A stretch of 33,854 nt of DNA from Actinomycetes bacterium (GTDB lineage: Bacteria; Actinomycetota; Acidimicrobiia; Acidimicrobiales; Ilumatobacteraceae): the NCBI GenBank assembly GCA_014190295.1, contig BJGF01000008.1:1-33854 (forward strand), written 5' to 3'. Below are positions 1-8,068 of this stretch, piece after piece. Positions within the stretch are counted from its first letter, which is position 1. Each line of letters starts with the position of its first letter. Under the pieces are notes generated by a model. That model saw nothing but the letters and a program-made list of their open reading frames with translations. It was not told where the DNA came from and did not search any database. The position numbers and the translations under genes are program-made.

Positions 1-198
1 GCACTCGAGCAAGACGCCGACGTCGTGATGTTTCTATATCGTGACGAAGTTTATAATCCTGACAACAAAGACGAGATTGGTGCAGCCGAATTAAATATTT
101 CAAAGCATCGCGCCGGCCCACTGGGCAAGGTTCGCTTGGCGTGGCTGGCGGCTTACACTCGTTTCGAAAACTTCGCAACAGATACAAATTCGAACTAG
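1..198 (+). CDS. dnaB: Replicative DNA helicase DnaB, C-terminal fragment
   Basis: Frame 1 is open from the first base and ends at TAG 196-198, giving the last 65 residues of a protein whose start lies outside the window. The fragment contains the DnaB RecA-like C-terminal signature: EQDADVVMFLYRDEVYNP, then an ISKHRAGPLGKVRLAW stretch, and ends TRFENFA before a short tail. These match the strand bearing the arginine-finger region and the final beta-hairpin of bacterial replicative helicases. DnaB unwinds DNA ahead of the fork as an ATP-driven hexamer. No intein or frameshift is visible in the part present. The assignment rests on recognition of a well-conserved C-terminus only. Confidence 0.9.
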   Translation, partial: ALEQDADVVMFLYRDEVYNPDNKDEIGAAELNISKHRAGPLGKVRLAWLAAYTRFENFATDTNSN

Positions 199-232
199 CA
201 ACTATTATTATTTACCTCATCGGATATCCGTA

Positions 233-436
233 ATGTTTCTTGGTGATGATCTTTTGGCGTGGCTGGTGATCGCACTCGGTGGTGCGATGTGTGCTGGCAA
301 TGTTGCCGCGCTGATTCGTCCACCTAAAAAACATCGTGACCAAAATGATTTATCAAAAGCGCCTGTTGTGAGAAGTTTGGTGATGGCCACGATCGGTGGC
401 TTCGCCGCCTTGTGGGCACTTGTGAGTTTGCTCTGA
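233..436 (+). CDS. Small two-helix membrane protein, function unknown
   Basis: A 67-residue protein with two predicted membrane helices (about residues 7-27 and 47-66) joined by a basic, hydrophilic loop containing RPPKKHRDQ. It starts at ATG 233, three bases after a 10-bp perfect palindrome (221-230), and no clear Shine-Dalgarno sequence is visible. It sits 34 nt downstream of dnaB on the same strand and could be read from the dnaB transcript. I do not recognise a named family. The helix-loop-helix layout with an internal basic loop is typical of small conserved actinobacterial inner-membrane proteins. No function is proposed. Confidence 0.7.
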   Translation: MFLGDDLLAWLVIALGGAMCAGNVAALIRPPKKHRDQNDLSKAPVVRSLVMATIGGFAALWALVSLL

Positions 437-448
437 AATAAATACCGA

Positions 449-468
449 ACTGGTAACTAGTTACCAGT
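449..468. repeat. Perfect 20-bp palindrome between convergent genes
   Basis: Bases 449-456 (ACTGGTAA) and 461-468 (TTACCAGT) are exact reverse complements around a CTAG centre. The element lies between the stop of the small membrane protein (436) and the arfB stop codon (461-463), and it includes the last arfB codons. There is no U-tract on either side, so it is not a standard intrinsic terminator. It could form an 8-bp hairpin in either transcript. Confidence 0.6.
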
Positions 469-874
469 CACTAGTTCGTCGAGATTCTTTTTTCTTGCTG
501 GCATGACGCTTGCTTTCAAGTCGTCGTTCAATAGACCCTCGAGTTGGTTTTGATTTTCTTCGTTTCGGACTCGCTGGTCTCGCGGCGTTGTCAATTATCT
601 CTGTCAGTTGCGCTAAACAAAGTTGGCGATTACGCCATTGACTTCTGCTGGTTTGACTAGTTACCCGAATCGTTTTTGTCAGTTTAATTTTGATTCGCCT
701 CAACAATATTTCCGACCCACCAATCGCATCAGTTTCGATAACCAACGTCGCCTTCGACGAGGTTTTATTTATGTGTTGTCCACCGGCGCCGCCTGAGCGG
801 GCAAAACTCCATTGCAAAGCAGCGCTTGGTACGACTAAGCCGCTGACGGTTCGCAGATCTTCGTCGGGTTTCAC
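461..874 (-). CDS. arfB: ArfB/YaeJ-type peptidyl-tRNA hydrolase (ribosome rescue)
   Basis: A 137-residue release-factor-like protein. The catalytic GGQ motif is at residues 31-33 within SGGAGGQHINKTSSKA, the hallmark of the ArfB/ICT1 family. The usual GPGGQ reads GAGGQ here. It is followed by a small domain and a long Lys/Arg-rich C-terminal tail (about residues 98-137), the part that in ArfB enters the empty mRNA channel. Known role of the family: hydrolysis of peptidyl-tRNA on ribosomes stalled without a stop codon. It lacks the codon-recognition domains of RF1/RF2, consistent with the short length. The start is GTG 874. An imperfect hairpin (874-894) lies directly before it and there is no Shine-Dalgarno sequence. 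The gene is 25 nt downstream of tRNA-Gly on the same strand and may be cotranscribed with it. Confidence 0.9.
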   Translation of the reverse strand: MKPDEDLRTVSGLVVPSAALQWSFARSGGAGGQHINKTSSKATLVIETDAIGGSEILLRRIKIKLTKTIRVTSQTSRSQWRNRQLCLAQLTEIIDNAARPASPKRRKSKPTRGSIERRLESKRHASKKKESRRTSDW

Positions 875-899
875 TTTGGCAAGTCTTGCCCAAGTTTTG

Positions 900-970
900 A
901 GCGGGTGACGGGAATCGGACCCGCGTATTCAGCTTGGGAAGCTGATGTTCTACCACTGAACTACACCCGC
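900..970 (-). tRNA. tRNA-Gly (anticodon CCC)
   Basis: The minus strand folds into a full cloverleaf: acceptor GCGGGTG/CACCCGC, D arm GTTC/GAAC, anticodon stem TCAGC/GCTGA with loop TTCCCAA (anticodon CCC), and a T arm with a TCCGATT loop. The discriminator is U (base 900), as usual for bacterial tRNA-Gly, and CCA is not encoded. The length is 71 nt. It decodes GGG. Confidence 0.95.
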
Positions 971-1050
971 AATTAGATAGTTGAGCGTACCAAGCCATGT
1001 TTATGCCCTAAATTTCAGAATTGCGAAGAATTTACTAGGGTTTGATAGTT

Positions 1051-1614
1051 GTGATTTTGTCAGATCGAAGTATCAAAGAGGCGTTAGACGCCAAGCGAAT
1101 CATTATTGATCCGCTGGATATGTCGTGCATTCAGCCGTCATCAATTGATGTCAAGGTCTCGAACTTGTTTCGCGTTTTTCGCAATCACACCGCAAGCACA
1201 ATTGATGTCAAGCGTGATCTCACCGAACTGACAGAGTTAGTTGAGACTCCACTTGACGGTGTGTTCATGTTGCACCCTGGCGAATTTGTGTTGGGTTCGA
1301 CTCTTGAAAGAATCGGGCTTGCCAATGATCTTGTTGGTCGTGTTGAAGGCAAAAGTTCTTTGGGTCGTTTAGGTCTCTTGATTCACTCGACGGCAGGTTT
1401 CATCGATGCCGGCTTCGATGGTCATATCACGCTCGAACTATCAAATGTCGCGAATTTGCCGATCACGATTTATCCGTCGATGAAAATTGGACAAGTTAGT
1501 TTCATGACGATGACGACACCAGCTGACAAGCCGTATGGCTCAGGTGCCAAAGGCTCAAAATATCAAGGCCAGCGCGGGCCAACACCGAGTCAATACTTCA
1601 AAAACTTTGAATAG
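1051..1614 (+). CDS. dcd: dCTP deaminase, probably the bifunctional deaminase/dUTPase type
   Basis: A 187-residue protein closely matching the mycobacterial dCTP deaminase in layout: the LSDRSI start, QPSSIDV, the LHPGEFVLG stretch, EGKSSLGRLGL, STAGFIDAGFDGHITLEL and the C-terminal GSKYQGQRGPTPS segment. GTG 1051 is preferred because AGGG at 1037-1040 is 10 nt upstream and the family begins M-x-LSDR. A TTG at 1042 would add three residues with no spacing for a ribosome-binding site. The enzyme converts dCTP to dUTP, and the actinobacterial type also yields dUMP, feeding dTMP synthesis. A separate dUTPase gene lies at 31676. The stop codon directly abuts that of the convergent Fe-S protein (1615). 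Confidence 0.93.
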   Translation: MILSDRSIKEALDAKRIIIDPLDMSCIQPSSIDVKVSNLFRVFRNHTASTIDVKRDLTELTELVETPLDGVFMLHPGEFVLGSTLERIGLANDLVGRVEGKSSLGRLGLLIHSTAGFIDAGFDGHITLELSNVANLPITIYPSMKIGQVSFMTMTTPADKPYGSGAKGSKYQGQRGPTPSQYFKNFE

Positions 1615-3894
1615 TTAACTGAAGCTAGTTGTACTGCTGGCTACGTTTGCCGCAGCCAGCGGCGCACCTTGGCTAGAGATAGAACGTTCGCCGTTTTCGA
1701 GAGCATCAAGCAAGTGAATTGCGATGTCACCAACTTTGATTTGCGATTCGTCTTTGCCGGCACCTTTGACGCCGTCGTCAAGCATGATGTAACAAAACGG
1801 GCATGCCGTAGCGATGCGAGTTGCCCCGGTGGCGATCGCTTCTCGAGCACGCTCATCGTTGACTTTGGTGCCGATATCTTCTTCCATCCACATTCTCGCG
1901 CCACCAGCACCACAACACATGCCCTTGGTGCCGTTACGTGGCATTTCGACAATTTCGATTCCTTTGATCGAGCCGACAACTTTTCGTGGGGCGATATAGA
2001 CATCATTGTGTCGACCGAGGTAACACGAATCGTGATAAGTGATGCGCTCTTCGAGTGTGGCGTTACTTACGTCAAGCCTTCCAGATTCAATTAAGTCTTC
2101 GAGCAACTGTGAGTGATGGATCACTTCGTAATTGCCACCAAGTTGCGGGTATTCGTTTTTCAGCGTGTTGAAACAGTGCGGGCATTGAGTAATAATTTTT
2201 TGCACACCCATCGTGTTGAGCATCTCGACATTTGGCATCGCCAACATTTGAAATAAGTATTCGTTGCCGCTGCGTCGCGCGCTGTCACCCGTGCACATTT
2301 CGCTTGGTCCAAGAATTGCAACATCAATACCCGCCCGCTTGAGCAACTTTGCCATCGACTGCGTTACTTTTTTATTTTTGTCGTCGAAACTTCCGGCACA
2401 GCCAACCCAGTAAAGATATTCACTTGCGAACGGTGCACCTGGGTCGAGTATTTGTACGTCTAAATCTTTGGCCCACTCACCGCGATCGGTTTGGCTCATC
2501 CCCCATGGGTTGCCTTGATTCTCCATTGCGCGGTAGGCGTTGCCCAATTGTGCCGGGAAGTTGCTCTCCATCAGCGACAAATATCTGCGCATGTCGAGAA
2601 TCTTGTCAAGAATCTCAATATTCACCGGGCAGATTTCATCGCATGCCTTGCAACTCGTGCATGACCAAATTTCTTCGGCGGTGATTCGCTCAAACAATAA
2701 GTTTGCGCCAATTTTGATTTCAGCGTCGGCACTCAGCGGTGCTGAAACTTTGCCGCCCGGAGCGTGTGCCGCAGTTGCCGCCATTACTTCGCCACTCTTG
2801 AGAATAATTTCTCGCGGATCAAGTGGCTTGCCTGTGGCATGGGCAGGGCAGACACTTGTGCAACGACCACACATTGTGCACGCGTCGAGATCAAGCAACT
2901 GCTTCCAGGTGAATTCTTCGATCACATGTACGCCAAATGATTCAAGAGAAGTTTCGGTGAGGTTTGGCATTGCCTTCATCGCGCCCTTCGGGCGTTCGCG
3001 ATCTTTGAGATACATATTTAACGGGGATGTGAACATGTGGCGCAACATAGTGATCGGCAGAATCGCCAAGAACACAATGAATGTCAAAACGTGTGCGACC
3101 CACCAACCTTGGTGCCAAGTTGTCAAAGTTGATGCGGTACTGCCGTTGACCAACTGCGCCAATCTATAACCAACAACGCTCCATTTTTCGTGGTCCAGGT
3201 TTACGCCAGCGGCTTGGCCTTGGGCGATACGAAACATCTCTGCGCCAAAACCAGTTACACCGATCGCCAACAGCACGCCAAGAATTAGCGCGTGCTCTGG
3301 TTTTGTTTTAATGCGAATGCGATACGGGCGCTGCACGTAGCGACGCAAAATCGCCCATACGACACCACCGGTGAAAACCAAACCAGCGACATCGCCGACT
3401 AATGCGTAGCCTCGATAAACGTCGCCATGAAGAAACTTAAGTTGCTCAGGCATCTGGTGATCAATTTCTAAAACTGTTGTTACGCCAAGCAGAACGAGAA
3501 AGCCGAAATAAATCATTGAATGCATTAAGCCAGCAGCGCTGTCTCGCAAGAGTGTGCGCATGTAAACACCTGAGCGATAGTCGGCCAATCGTCGCTTGAC
3601 ATTTTTTGTTGTCGTCTTGCGCTTGTCTGGTGCACCGCGCTCCCAGTTTCGAATGCGATCGGCAAACCGCAATGATCCCCAAATCAACATCACCGGAATC
3701 ACCGTGTAGAAAGCAACTCGCAATGCGGCAGGAATTCCACCAAACACTTCACGGTGGATCAGTGAAGTGTTTTCCCATCCAGTTAGTTGCGGAATGATGC
3801 CCGAGATCATCGTGAATGCACCGATGCCGACTCCGAAGGCGATTGAGAGTTGGTATGGCTTAAAGCGTTTTGTTACTGGGGCATCAGTTGACAT
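1615..3894 (-). CDS. Membrane-bound Fe-S oxidoreductase (heterodisulfide reductase HdrD-like)
   Basis: A 759-residue fusion of three parts. The N-terminal ~290 residues are a membrane domain resembling nitrate-reductase gamma/HdrE, with about five or six helices and histidines (for example H125 and H268) that could bind heme b. A bacterial two-cluster ferredoxin domain follows, with C339/C342/C345/C349 and C412/C415/C418/C422. The C-terminal half carries two cysteine-rich CCG-type domains (CPHCF, DSCYLGRH, MCCGAGGARMW, CPFCY). This is the organisation of the actinobacterial iron-sulfur-binding reductase family (compare Mycobacterium Rv0338c). Known features suggest electron transfer between membrane quinones and a cytosolic thiol or flavoprotein partner; the real substrate is unknown. 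It is the last gene of a minus-strand set with gpmA and a cyclic-nucleotide-binding protein. Start ATG 3894. Confidence 0.85.
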   Translation of the reverse strand: MSTDAPVTKRFKPYQLSIAFGVGIGAFTMISGIIPQLTGWENTSLIHREVFGGIPAALRVAFYTVIPVMLIWGSLRFADRIRNWERGAPDKRKTTTKNVKRRLADYRSGVYMRTLLRDSAAGLMHSMIYFGFLVLLGVTTVLEIDHQMPEQLKFLHGDVYRGYALVGDVAGLVFTGGVVWAILRRYVQRPYRIRIKTKPEHALILGVLLAIGVTGFGAEMFRIAQGQAAGVNLDHEKWSVVGYRLAQLVNGSTASTLTTWHQGWWVAHVLTFIVFLAILPITMLRHMFTSPLNMYLKDRERPKGAMKAMPNLTETSLESFGVHVIEEFTWKQLLDLDACTMCGRCTSVCPAHATGKPLDPREIILKSGEVMAATAAHAPGGKVSAPLSADAEIKIGANLLFERITAEEIWSCTSCKACDEICPVNIEILDKILDMRRYLSLMESNFPAQLGNAYRAMENQGNPWGMSQTDRGEWAKDLDVQILDPGAPFASEYLYWVGCAGSFDDKNKKVTQSMAKLLKRAGIDVAILGPSEMCTGDSARRSGNEYLFQMLAMPNVEMLNTMGVQKIITQCPHCFNTLKNEYPQLGGNYEVIHHSQLLEDLIESGRLDVSNATLEERITYHDSCYLGRHNDVYIAPRKVVGSIKGIEIVEMPRNGTKGMCCGAGGARMWMEEDIGTKVNDERAREAIATGATRIATACPFCYIMLDDGVKGAGKDESQIKVGDIAIHLLDALENGERSISSQGAPLAAANVASSTTSFS

Positions 3895-3944
3895 GTTTGC
3901 GTTTGGTTTCTCTCGTGAGATTGACGAATCTCAGACTACTTTTC

Positions 3945-4370
3945 TTAGCCGAAATACGCGCGATCCAGATCGCGAATACGCATGGATAGTGCCCCAAGCA
4001 ATTTGTGTGTTAGTGCAGGAACTTTGTCAATCACGCGAAGGAAGTTGCCGCGGCTAATAACAAGAACTTGGCATTCGGTATCACAAGTAACTGTTGCGGT
4101 TCGTGGCCCGTGATCAAGCAGAGACAACTCGCCGACTACTGAACCCGTGCTCAACGTGGCAACTTTTTTGCCACCGCGTTTGACCGTGGCCTTACCGCTC
4201 AAAATAATGAAAGCCTCTTTACCGGCCTCACCTTGTTTCGTCAATGTCGCACCTTTAGCCAGGGTCACGCGGTCACCAGCTTTAGCGATTCTTTCTAAAT
4301 CTTTCGATGAGCATGAAGAAAACAGCGGGGAATATCTCAGATGTTTTAATGAATTTTTGATGTCAGCCAT
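3945..4370 (-). CDS. Stand-alone cyclic-nucleotide-binding domain protein
   Basis: A 141-residue protein made of a single cNMP-binding beta-barrel of the Crp/PKA regulatory type. The phosphate-binding cassette is clear: GELSLLDHGPRTATV (about residues 90-104), with the conserved Glu and Arg that hold the cyclic phosphate and ribose. No helix-turn-helix follows, so it is unlikely to be a transcription factor of the Crp family. No kinase, channel or transporter domain is fused. It lies 17 nt downstream of gpmA and 50 nt upstream of the Fe-S oxidoreductase, all on the minus strand. A role sensing cAMP or cGMP for one of these neighbours is possible but is inference only. Start ATG 4370. Confidence 0.8.
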   Translation of the reverse strand: MADIKNSLKHLRYSPLFSSCSSKDLERIAKAGDRVTLAKGATLTKQGEAGKEAFIILSGKATVKRGGKKVATLSTGSVVGELSLLDHGPRTATVTCDTECQVLVISRGNFLRVIDKVPALTHKLLGALSMRIRDLDRAYFG

Positions 4371-4387
4371 ACTTCACATATTAGTGA

Positions 4388-5146
4388 CTATTGGTGGCCA
4401 ACTCTCTTGCTTTGGTCGGCTACGGCTTGCGCAGCTTTGGCGATTTCAATTGGGTCACCGAGATATTCGACAGTGGCAATAGTCATCTCAGTTGAGAATC
4501 GATATTTTCTCGGCACGCCAGTCGGAATATTGAACTCGGCGATCTGCTCAGGGCTCATCTTTTCAAGGTGCATTACCAATGCTCGTAACGAGTTGCCGTG
4601 CGCAGTTATCAGAACATTTTTATTTGCCATTAATTCAGGTACAACTTGCGAGTTAAAAAACGGCACGACTCGGGCAACTACATCTTTCAGACATTCGGTG
4701 CTTGGCAGATCGCTGGATGCAATGTGTTGGTATCGCGAATCATTGCGTGGGTGTTCTGGACTCGTCAACTCAACTGGTGGCGGGGCAATGTCGTAGCTAC
4801 GTCGCCAAAGGTTTGTTTGCTCTTGGCCGTATTTTTCGGTTGTCGCTTTTTTATCCAAACCTTGCAGCGCGCCGTAATGCCGTTCGTTGAGTAGCCAGTT
4901 CGAACGAACTTCAATTTGACTTTGTCCCAGTGCCGCAAGCGCAAGACGGTTTGTCTCAACGGCCCGAATCAAAAGCGAAGTGAAAACTAAATCAAATGTG
5001 ATTCCCGCCTGCTTCAGCGTCAGACCAGCCTGCGTAGCTTCGCGCTCCCCTTTTGTGGTTAGTGCGACGTCGTGCCAACCTGTAAACAAGTTCAATTCGT
5101 TCCAAGTGCTCTGACCGTGGCGGAGCAATACAAGCAAGCCCGTCAT
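4388..5146 (-). CDS. gpmA: 2,3-bisphosphoglycerate-dependent phosphoglycerate mutase
   Basis: A 252-residue glycolytic enzyme interconverting 3- and 2-phosphoglycerate. The histidine-phosphatase motif LLRHGQSTWN is at residues 7-16 (phosphorylated His10), followed by FTGWHDVALTTKG, NERHYGALQG, and the second catalytic His in TAHGNSLRALV. All are typical of the dPGM family. ATG 5146 is chosen because a GAGG Shine-Dalgarno lies about six bases upstream and the family begins just before RHG. The frame stays open to 5407, but that would overlap the divergent rbsK gene and adds no conserved sequence. It is the first gene of the minus-strand gpmA/cNMP-binding/Fe-S group. Confidence 0.95.
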   Translation of the reverse strand: MTGLLVLLRHGQSTWNELNLFTGWHDVALTTKGEREATQAGLTLKQAGITFDLVFTSLLIRAVETNRLALAALGQSQIEVRSNWLLNERHYGALQGLDKKATTEKYGQEQTNLWRRSYDIAPPPVELTSPEHPRNDSRYQHIASSDLPSTECLKDVVARVVPFFNSQVVPELMANKNVLITAHGNSLRALVMHLEKMSPEQIAEFNIPTGVPRKYRFSTEMTIATVEYLGDPIEIAKAAQAVADQSKRVGHQ

Positions 5147-5198
5147 TGATGCCTCACGCCCTAAATCGTATGCGCAAAAACGCTGTAACAATGGATGT

Positions 5199-6092
5199 AT
5201 GGCCTTGAGCAACGCGGCAAGTTTCGACGTCGTCGTCGTTGGTTCAGCCAACCTTGATCTTGTTGCACGCACGGCGCGTTTACCAAAACCCGGCGAGACC
5301 GTAACTGGTTCACATTTTTTCGAAGCGTGCGGTGGCAAAGGAGTTAACCAAGCAATTGCGGCGGCACGGTCGGGAGCAAAAACTGCATTCATCGGTGCGC
5401 TTGGCAATGATCATGCGGGCGAAACTTTGCTCGCAGCCCTCAACAACGATCACGTTGATACATCTGCCGTGCGCCGGGTTGCCGCACCAACTGGACGCGC
5501 ATTAATTGGCGTCAGCGATGATGGCGAGAATTCAATAATTGTTATTCCCGGAGCCAACCACGCAATCACGATTGATGATCTCGAAAAAAATAAATCGATA
5601 ATTTCTCAAGCCAAAGTTTTATTGTGTCAACTTGAAGTTCCTCTTGAAGTTGTGCAACGAGCATTTGAACTTGCGGGATCATCGACCGTACGAATTTTGA
5701 ATCCAGCACCGGCACAAGTTCTTGCACGCGAATTACTTTCACGAGTTGATGTGATCACCCCTAATGAACATGAAGTAGATCTTCTGGGTGGCACTGCCGA
5801 GTTATTGGCCCAAGGTGTTAAAACGATTGTCGTTACGCAAGGAGCAAAGGGTGCATTGTTGGTCAACGCTGATGGGGCGACGCAGGTTGGTCCGTTTAAA
5901 GTGACGCCAATCGACTCGACTGGGGCCGGCGATGCATTTTGCGGGATGTTGGCTGCTCGCCTGGCCAAGGGCGAAAATATGCACAATTCATTGCGTGCGG
6001 CGGTGATTTCAGGGGCTTTGGCAACAACAATTGAGGGCGCTGTGCCTTCAATACCCATATGGAGTATGGTTCAGAGCAAACTTGAGTCATAG
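5199..6092 (+). CDS. rbsK: Ribokinase-like PfkB-family sugar kinase
   Basis: A 297-residue PfkB-fold kinase. The N-terminal VVVVGSANLDLVA and GGKGVNQAIAAARSG segments bind the sugar. The C-terminal DSTGAGDAFCGML signature carries the catalytic Asp and the anion hole. The pattern GG(K)G-x-NQA is characteristic of ribokinase over other PfkB members, so ATP-dependent phosphorylation of ribose is the best guess, although no rbs transporter is nearby. The gene is divergent from gpmA (52-nt spacer). TAACAAT ends six bases before ATG 5199, and no Shine-Dalgarno sequence is seen, so a leaderless mRNA is possible. The last codons overlap the HspR operator of the following dnaK operon. Confidence 0.88.
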   Translation: MALSNAASFDVVVVGSANLDLVARTARLPKPGETVTGSHFFEACGGKGVNQAIAAARSGAKTAFIGALGNDHAGETLLAALNNDHVDTSAVRRVAAPTGRALIGVSDDGENSIIVIPGANHAITIDDLEKNKSIISQAKVLLCQLEVPLEVVQRAFELAGSSTVRILNPAPAQVLARELLSRVDVITPNEHEVDLLGGTAELLAQGVKTIVVTQGAKGALLVNADGATQVGPFKVTPIDSTGAGDAFCGMLAARLAKGENMHNSLRAAVISGALATTIEGAVPSIPIWSMVQSKLES

Positions 6093-6101
6093 TGACTAAG
6101 G
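6081..6101 (+). promoter_or_regulatory. HAIR-like operator for HspR, upstream of dnaK
   Basis: CTTGAGT (6081-6087), a 7-base spacer, then ACTAAGG (6095-6101). The established HspR-associated inverted repeat is CTTGAGT-N7-ACTCAAG, so the left half is perfect and the right half matches 5 of 7. It overlaps the rbsK stop codon and lies 17 bases before the predicted -35 of dnaK. The hspR gene itself ends this operon, which would give autoregulation. Confidence 0.75.
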
Positions 6102-6117
6102 TTTTATGCCCAAAAGG

Positions 6118-6146
6118 TTGTGAAGTCTAAAAAATAGTCTTATCCT
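6118..6146 (+). promoter_or_regulatory. Predicted dnaK operon promoter
   Basis: TTGTGA (6118-6123), a 17-base spacer, then TATCCT (6141-6146), a reasonable match to a vegetative -35/-10 pair. Transcription would start near 6153, right after the HAIR element and at the foot of the 5' hairpin. Confidence 0.5.
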
Positions 6147-6153
6147 GCTCTGT

Positions 6154-6179
6154 GCTTGCCGAAACCCCCTTCGGCAAGC
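6154..6179 (+). promoter_or_regulatory. Perfect 10-bp stem-loop at the predicted 5' end of the dnaK mRNA
   Basis: GCTTGCCGAA (6154-6163) pairs exactly with TTCGGCAAGC (6170-6179) around a six-base ACCCCC loop. It begins one or two bases after the predicted transcription start and is not followed by a U-tract, so it is better read as a 5'-terminal mRNA structure than as a terminator of rbsK. Confidence 0.6.
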
Positions 6180-6213
6180 GGTCATTTAGTTCAAACCAAA
6201 CGGAGATAAAAAA

Positions 6214-8049
6214 ATGTCAAAAGCAGTCGGTATCGACCTCGGTACAACCAACTCAGTTGTCTGTGTTCTTGAAGCAGGCGAGCCAGTAGTCGTACCAAAC
6301 TCAGAAGGTTCACGCACTACCCCATCGGTTGTCGCTTTCTCAAAAGGCGGAGACGTATTAGTCGGCGAAGTTGCCAAGCGTCAAGCGATCACCAACACCG
6401 AGCGAACATTTCGCAGCATCAAACGACACATGGGCTCAAATTGGACTTCAGCCGACATTGATGGCAAGAAATATACGCCACAAGAAATTAGTGCTCGTAC
6501 TTTGATGAAACTAAAGCGCGATGCCGAGGCATATCTCGGCACATCAGTTACTCAAGCAGTCATCACTGTGCCTGCATATTTCGACGACGCGCAACGCACT
6601 GCAACAAAAGAAGCTGGTCAAATTGCCGGACTCGAAGTTTTGCGAATCATTAACGAGCCAACAGCGGCAGCTTTGGCGTACGGCCTTCAAAAGGGCAGTG
6701 AAGACGAAACGATTCTCGTGTTCGACTTGGGCGGCGGAACATTCGACGTCAGTGTTCTTGAAATCGGTGACGGCGTGTTCGAAGTTAAGAGCACACATGG
6801 TGACACGCACTTGGGCGGTGACGACTGGGACCAAAAAGTAATCGACTGGTTGGTCAAAGAATTTAAATCAGCACACGGTGTCGACCTCGGCACTGATCGC
6901 ATGGCGTTGCAACGACTCAAAGAAGCTGCAGAAAAGGCCAAAATCGAGTTGTCGCAAGTTCAGCAAACGCAAATCAATTTGCCGTTCATCACCGCAACTC
7001 CGAGTGGTCCGTTACACCTTGATGTGTCGTTGTCTCGTTCAAAGTTTCAAGAAATGACAAATGATTTGCTTGAGCGTTGCCGCAAGCCGTTCGAGCAAGC
7101 GATCACAGATGCCGGCATTAACAAGAGCCAGATCAAACACGTAATTTTGGTCGGCGGTTCAACACGTATGCCTGCCGTGCTCGACCTTATTCAGTCGATG
7201 ACCGGCAAAGAGCCAAACCGTTCGGTTAACCCAGACGAAGTAGTTGCTGCGGGTGCAGCGATTCAGGCTGGTGTTTTGCGCGGTGATGTCAAAGACGTGT
7301 TGCTACTTGACGTAACACCGTTGTCGCTGGGTATTGAAACAAAGGGTGGCGTGATGACCAAACTCATCGAGCGCAACACAACAATTCCGACTCGGCGCAC
7401 TGAAGTGTTCTCGACGGCAGAAGATATGCAGCCGTCAGTAGAGATTCACGTGCTGCAAGGCGAGCGCGAGATGGCCAGTTACAACAAGACTTTGGGCAAG
7501 TTTCAACTTGTTGATCTGCCACCAGCCCCGCGAGGAATTCCGCAGATTGAAGTGACTTTCGATATTGATGCCAACGGCATTGTGCATGTATCTGCAAAGG
7601 ATCGCGGCACGAATAAAGAACAGTCAATGACGATTACCGGTCAGTCTTCGTTGTCGAAAGATGACATTAACAAGATGGTCAAAGATGCTGAAGCACACGC
7701 CGAAGAAGACAAGAAGCGTCGTGAAGAGGCTGAAGTTCGCAACAACGCTGATTCGCTTGTGTATCAAACCGAAAAAGTTCTGCGCGAGCAGGGTGAGAAG
7801 CTCACACCAGAAGACAAGACTGCAGTCGAAGGGCCGCTCGCAGATTTGCGTGCGGCGCTTAACGGCAGCGATACAGACACGATCAAGAACGCAACCGAAA
7901 AGTTGATGGCCGAAAGCCAGGCTTTCAGCCAGAAACTTTACGAAGCAGCATCGCGTGACGCGAACGCTGCTGGCACGTCTGCTTCTGGTCAAGAAACTAA
8001 CGGAAGCGATTCAGACATCGTTGATGCTGAAATTGTTGACGAGAAATAA
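6214..8049 (+). CDS. dnaK: Hsp70 chaperone DnaK
   Basis: A 611-residue Hsp70. The N-terminal nucleotide-binding domain has GIDLGTTNS, the [11 protein letters not shown] phosphate-binding loop and the [10 protein letters not shown] adenosine motif. The substrate-binding domain contains the [17 protein letters not shown] linker/start, and the charged C-terminus ends [13 protein letters not shown]. The length is normal for actinobacterial DnaK. DnaK binds unfolded polypeptides in an ATP cycle driven by the DnaJ and GrpE encoded just downstream. A GGAG Shine-Dalgarno precedes ATG 6214. Regulation is expected through the HAIR operator at 6081 and the HspR encoded at 9542. Confidence 0.99.
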   Translation: MSKAVGIDLGTTNSVVCVLEAGEPVVVPNSEGSRTTPSVVAFSKGGDVLVGEVAKRQAITNTERTFRSIKRHMGSNWTSADIDGKKYTPQEISARTLMKLKRDAEAYLGTSVTQAVITVPAYFDDAQRTATKEAGQIAGLEVLRIINEPTAAALAYGLQKGSEDETILVFDLGGGTFDVSVLEIGDGVFEVKSTHGDTHLGGDDWDQKVIDWLVKEFKSAHGVDLGTDRMALQRLKEAAEKAKIELSQVQQTQINLPFITATPSGPLHLDVSLSRSKFQEMTNDLLERCRKPFEQAITDAGINKSQIKHVILVGGSTRMPAVLDLIQSMTGKEPNRSVNPDEVVAAGAAIQAGVLRGDVKDVLLLDVTPLSLGIETKGGVMTKLIERNTTIPTRRTEVFSTAEDMQPSVEIHVLQGEREMASYNKTLGKFQLVDLPPAPRGIPQIEVTFDIDANGIVHVSAKDRGTNKEQSMTITGQSSLSKDDINKMVKDAEAHAEEDKKRREEAEVRNNADSLVYQTEKVLREQGEKLTPEDKTAVEGPLADLRAALNGSDTDTIKNATEKLMAESQAFSQKLYEAASRDANAAGTSASGQETNGSDSDIVDAEIVDEK

Positions 8050-8068
8050 TTTCGAGTCTTAAATCTTT

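Noticed and set aside
765-998. Open frame across tRNA-Gly and arfB
   Set aside because: It runs through a clear tRNA gene and out of frame over arfB, and its translation shows no family features.
5147-5407. N-terminal extension of GpmA to 5407
   Set aside because: It would overlap the divergent rbsK coding region by over 200 bases and contains no family sequence. A ribosome-binding site fits ATG 5146.
6154-6179. Rho-independent terminator of rbsK
   Set aside because: There is no U-tract after the stem, and it lies downstream of the predicted dnaK promoter.
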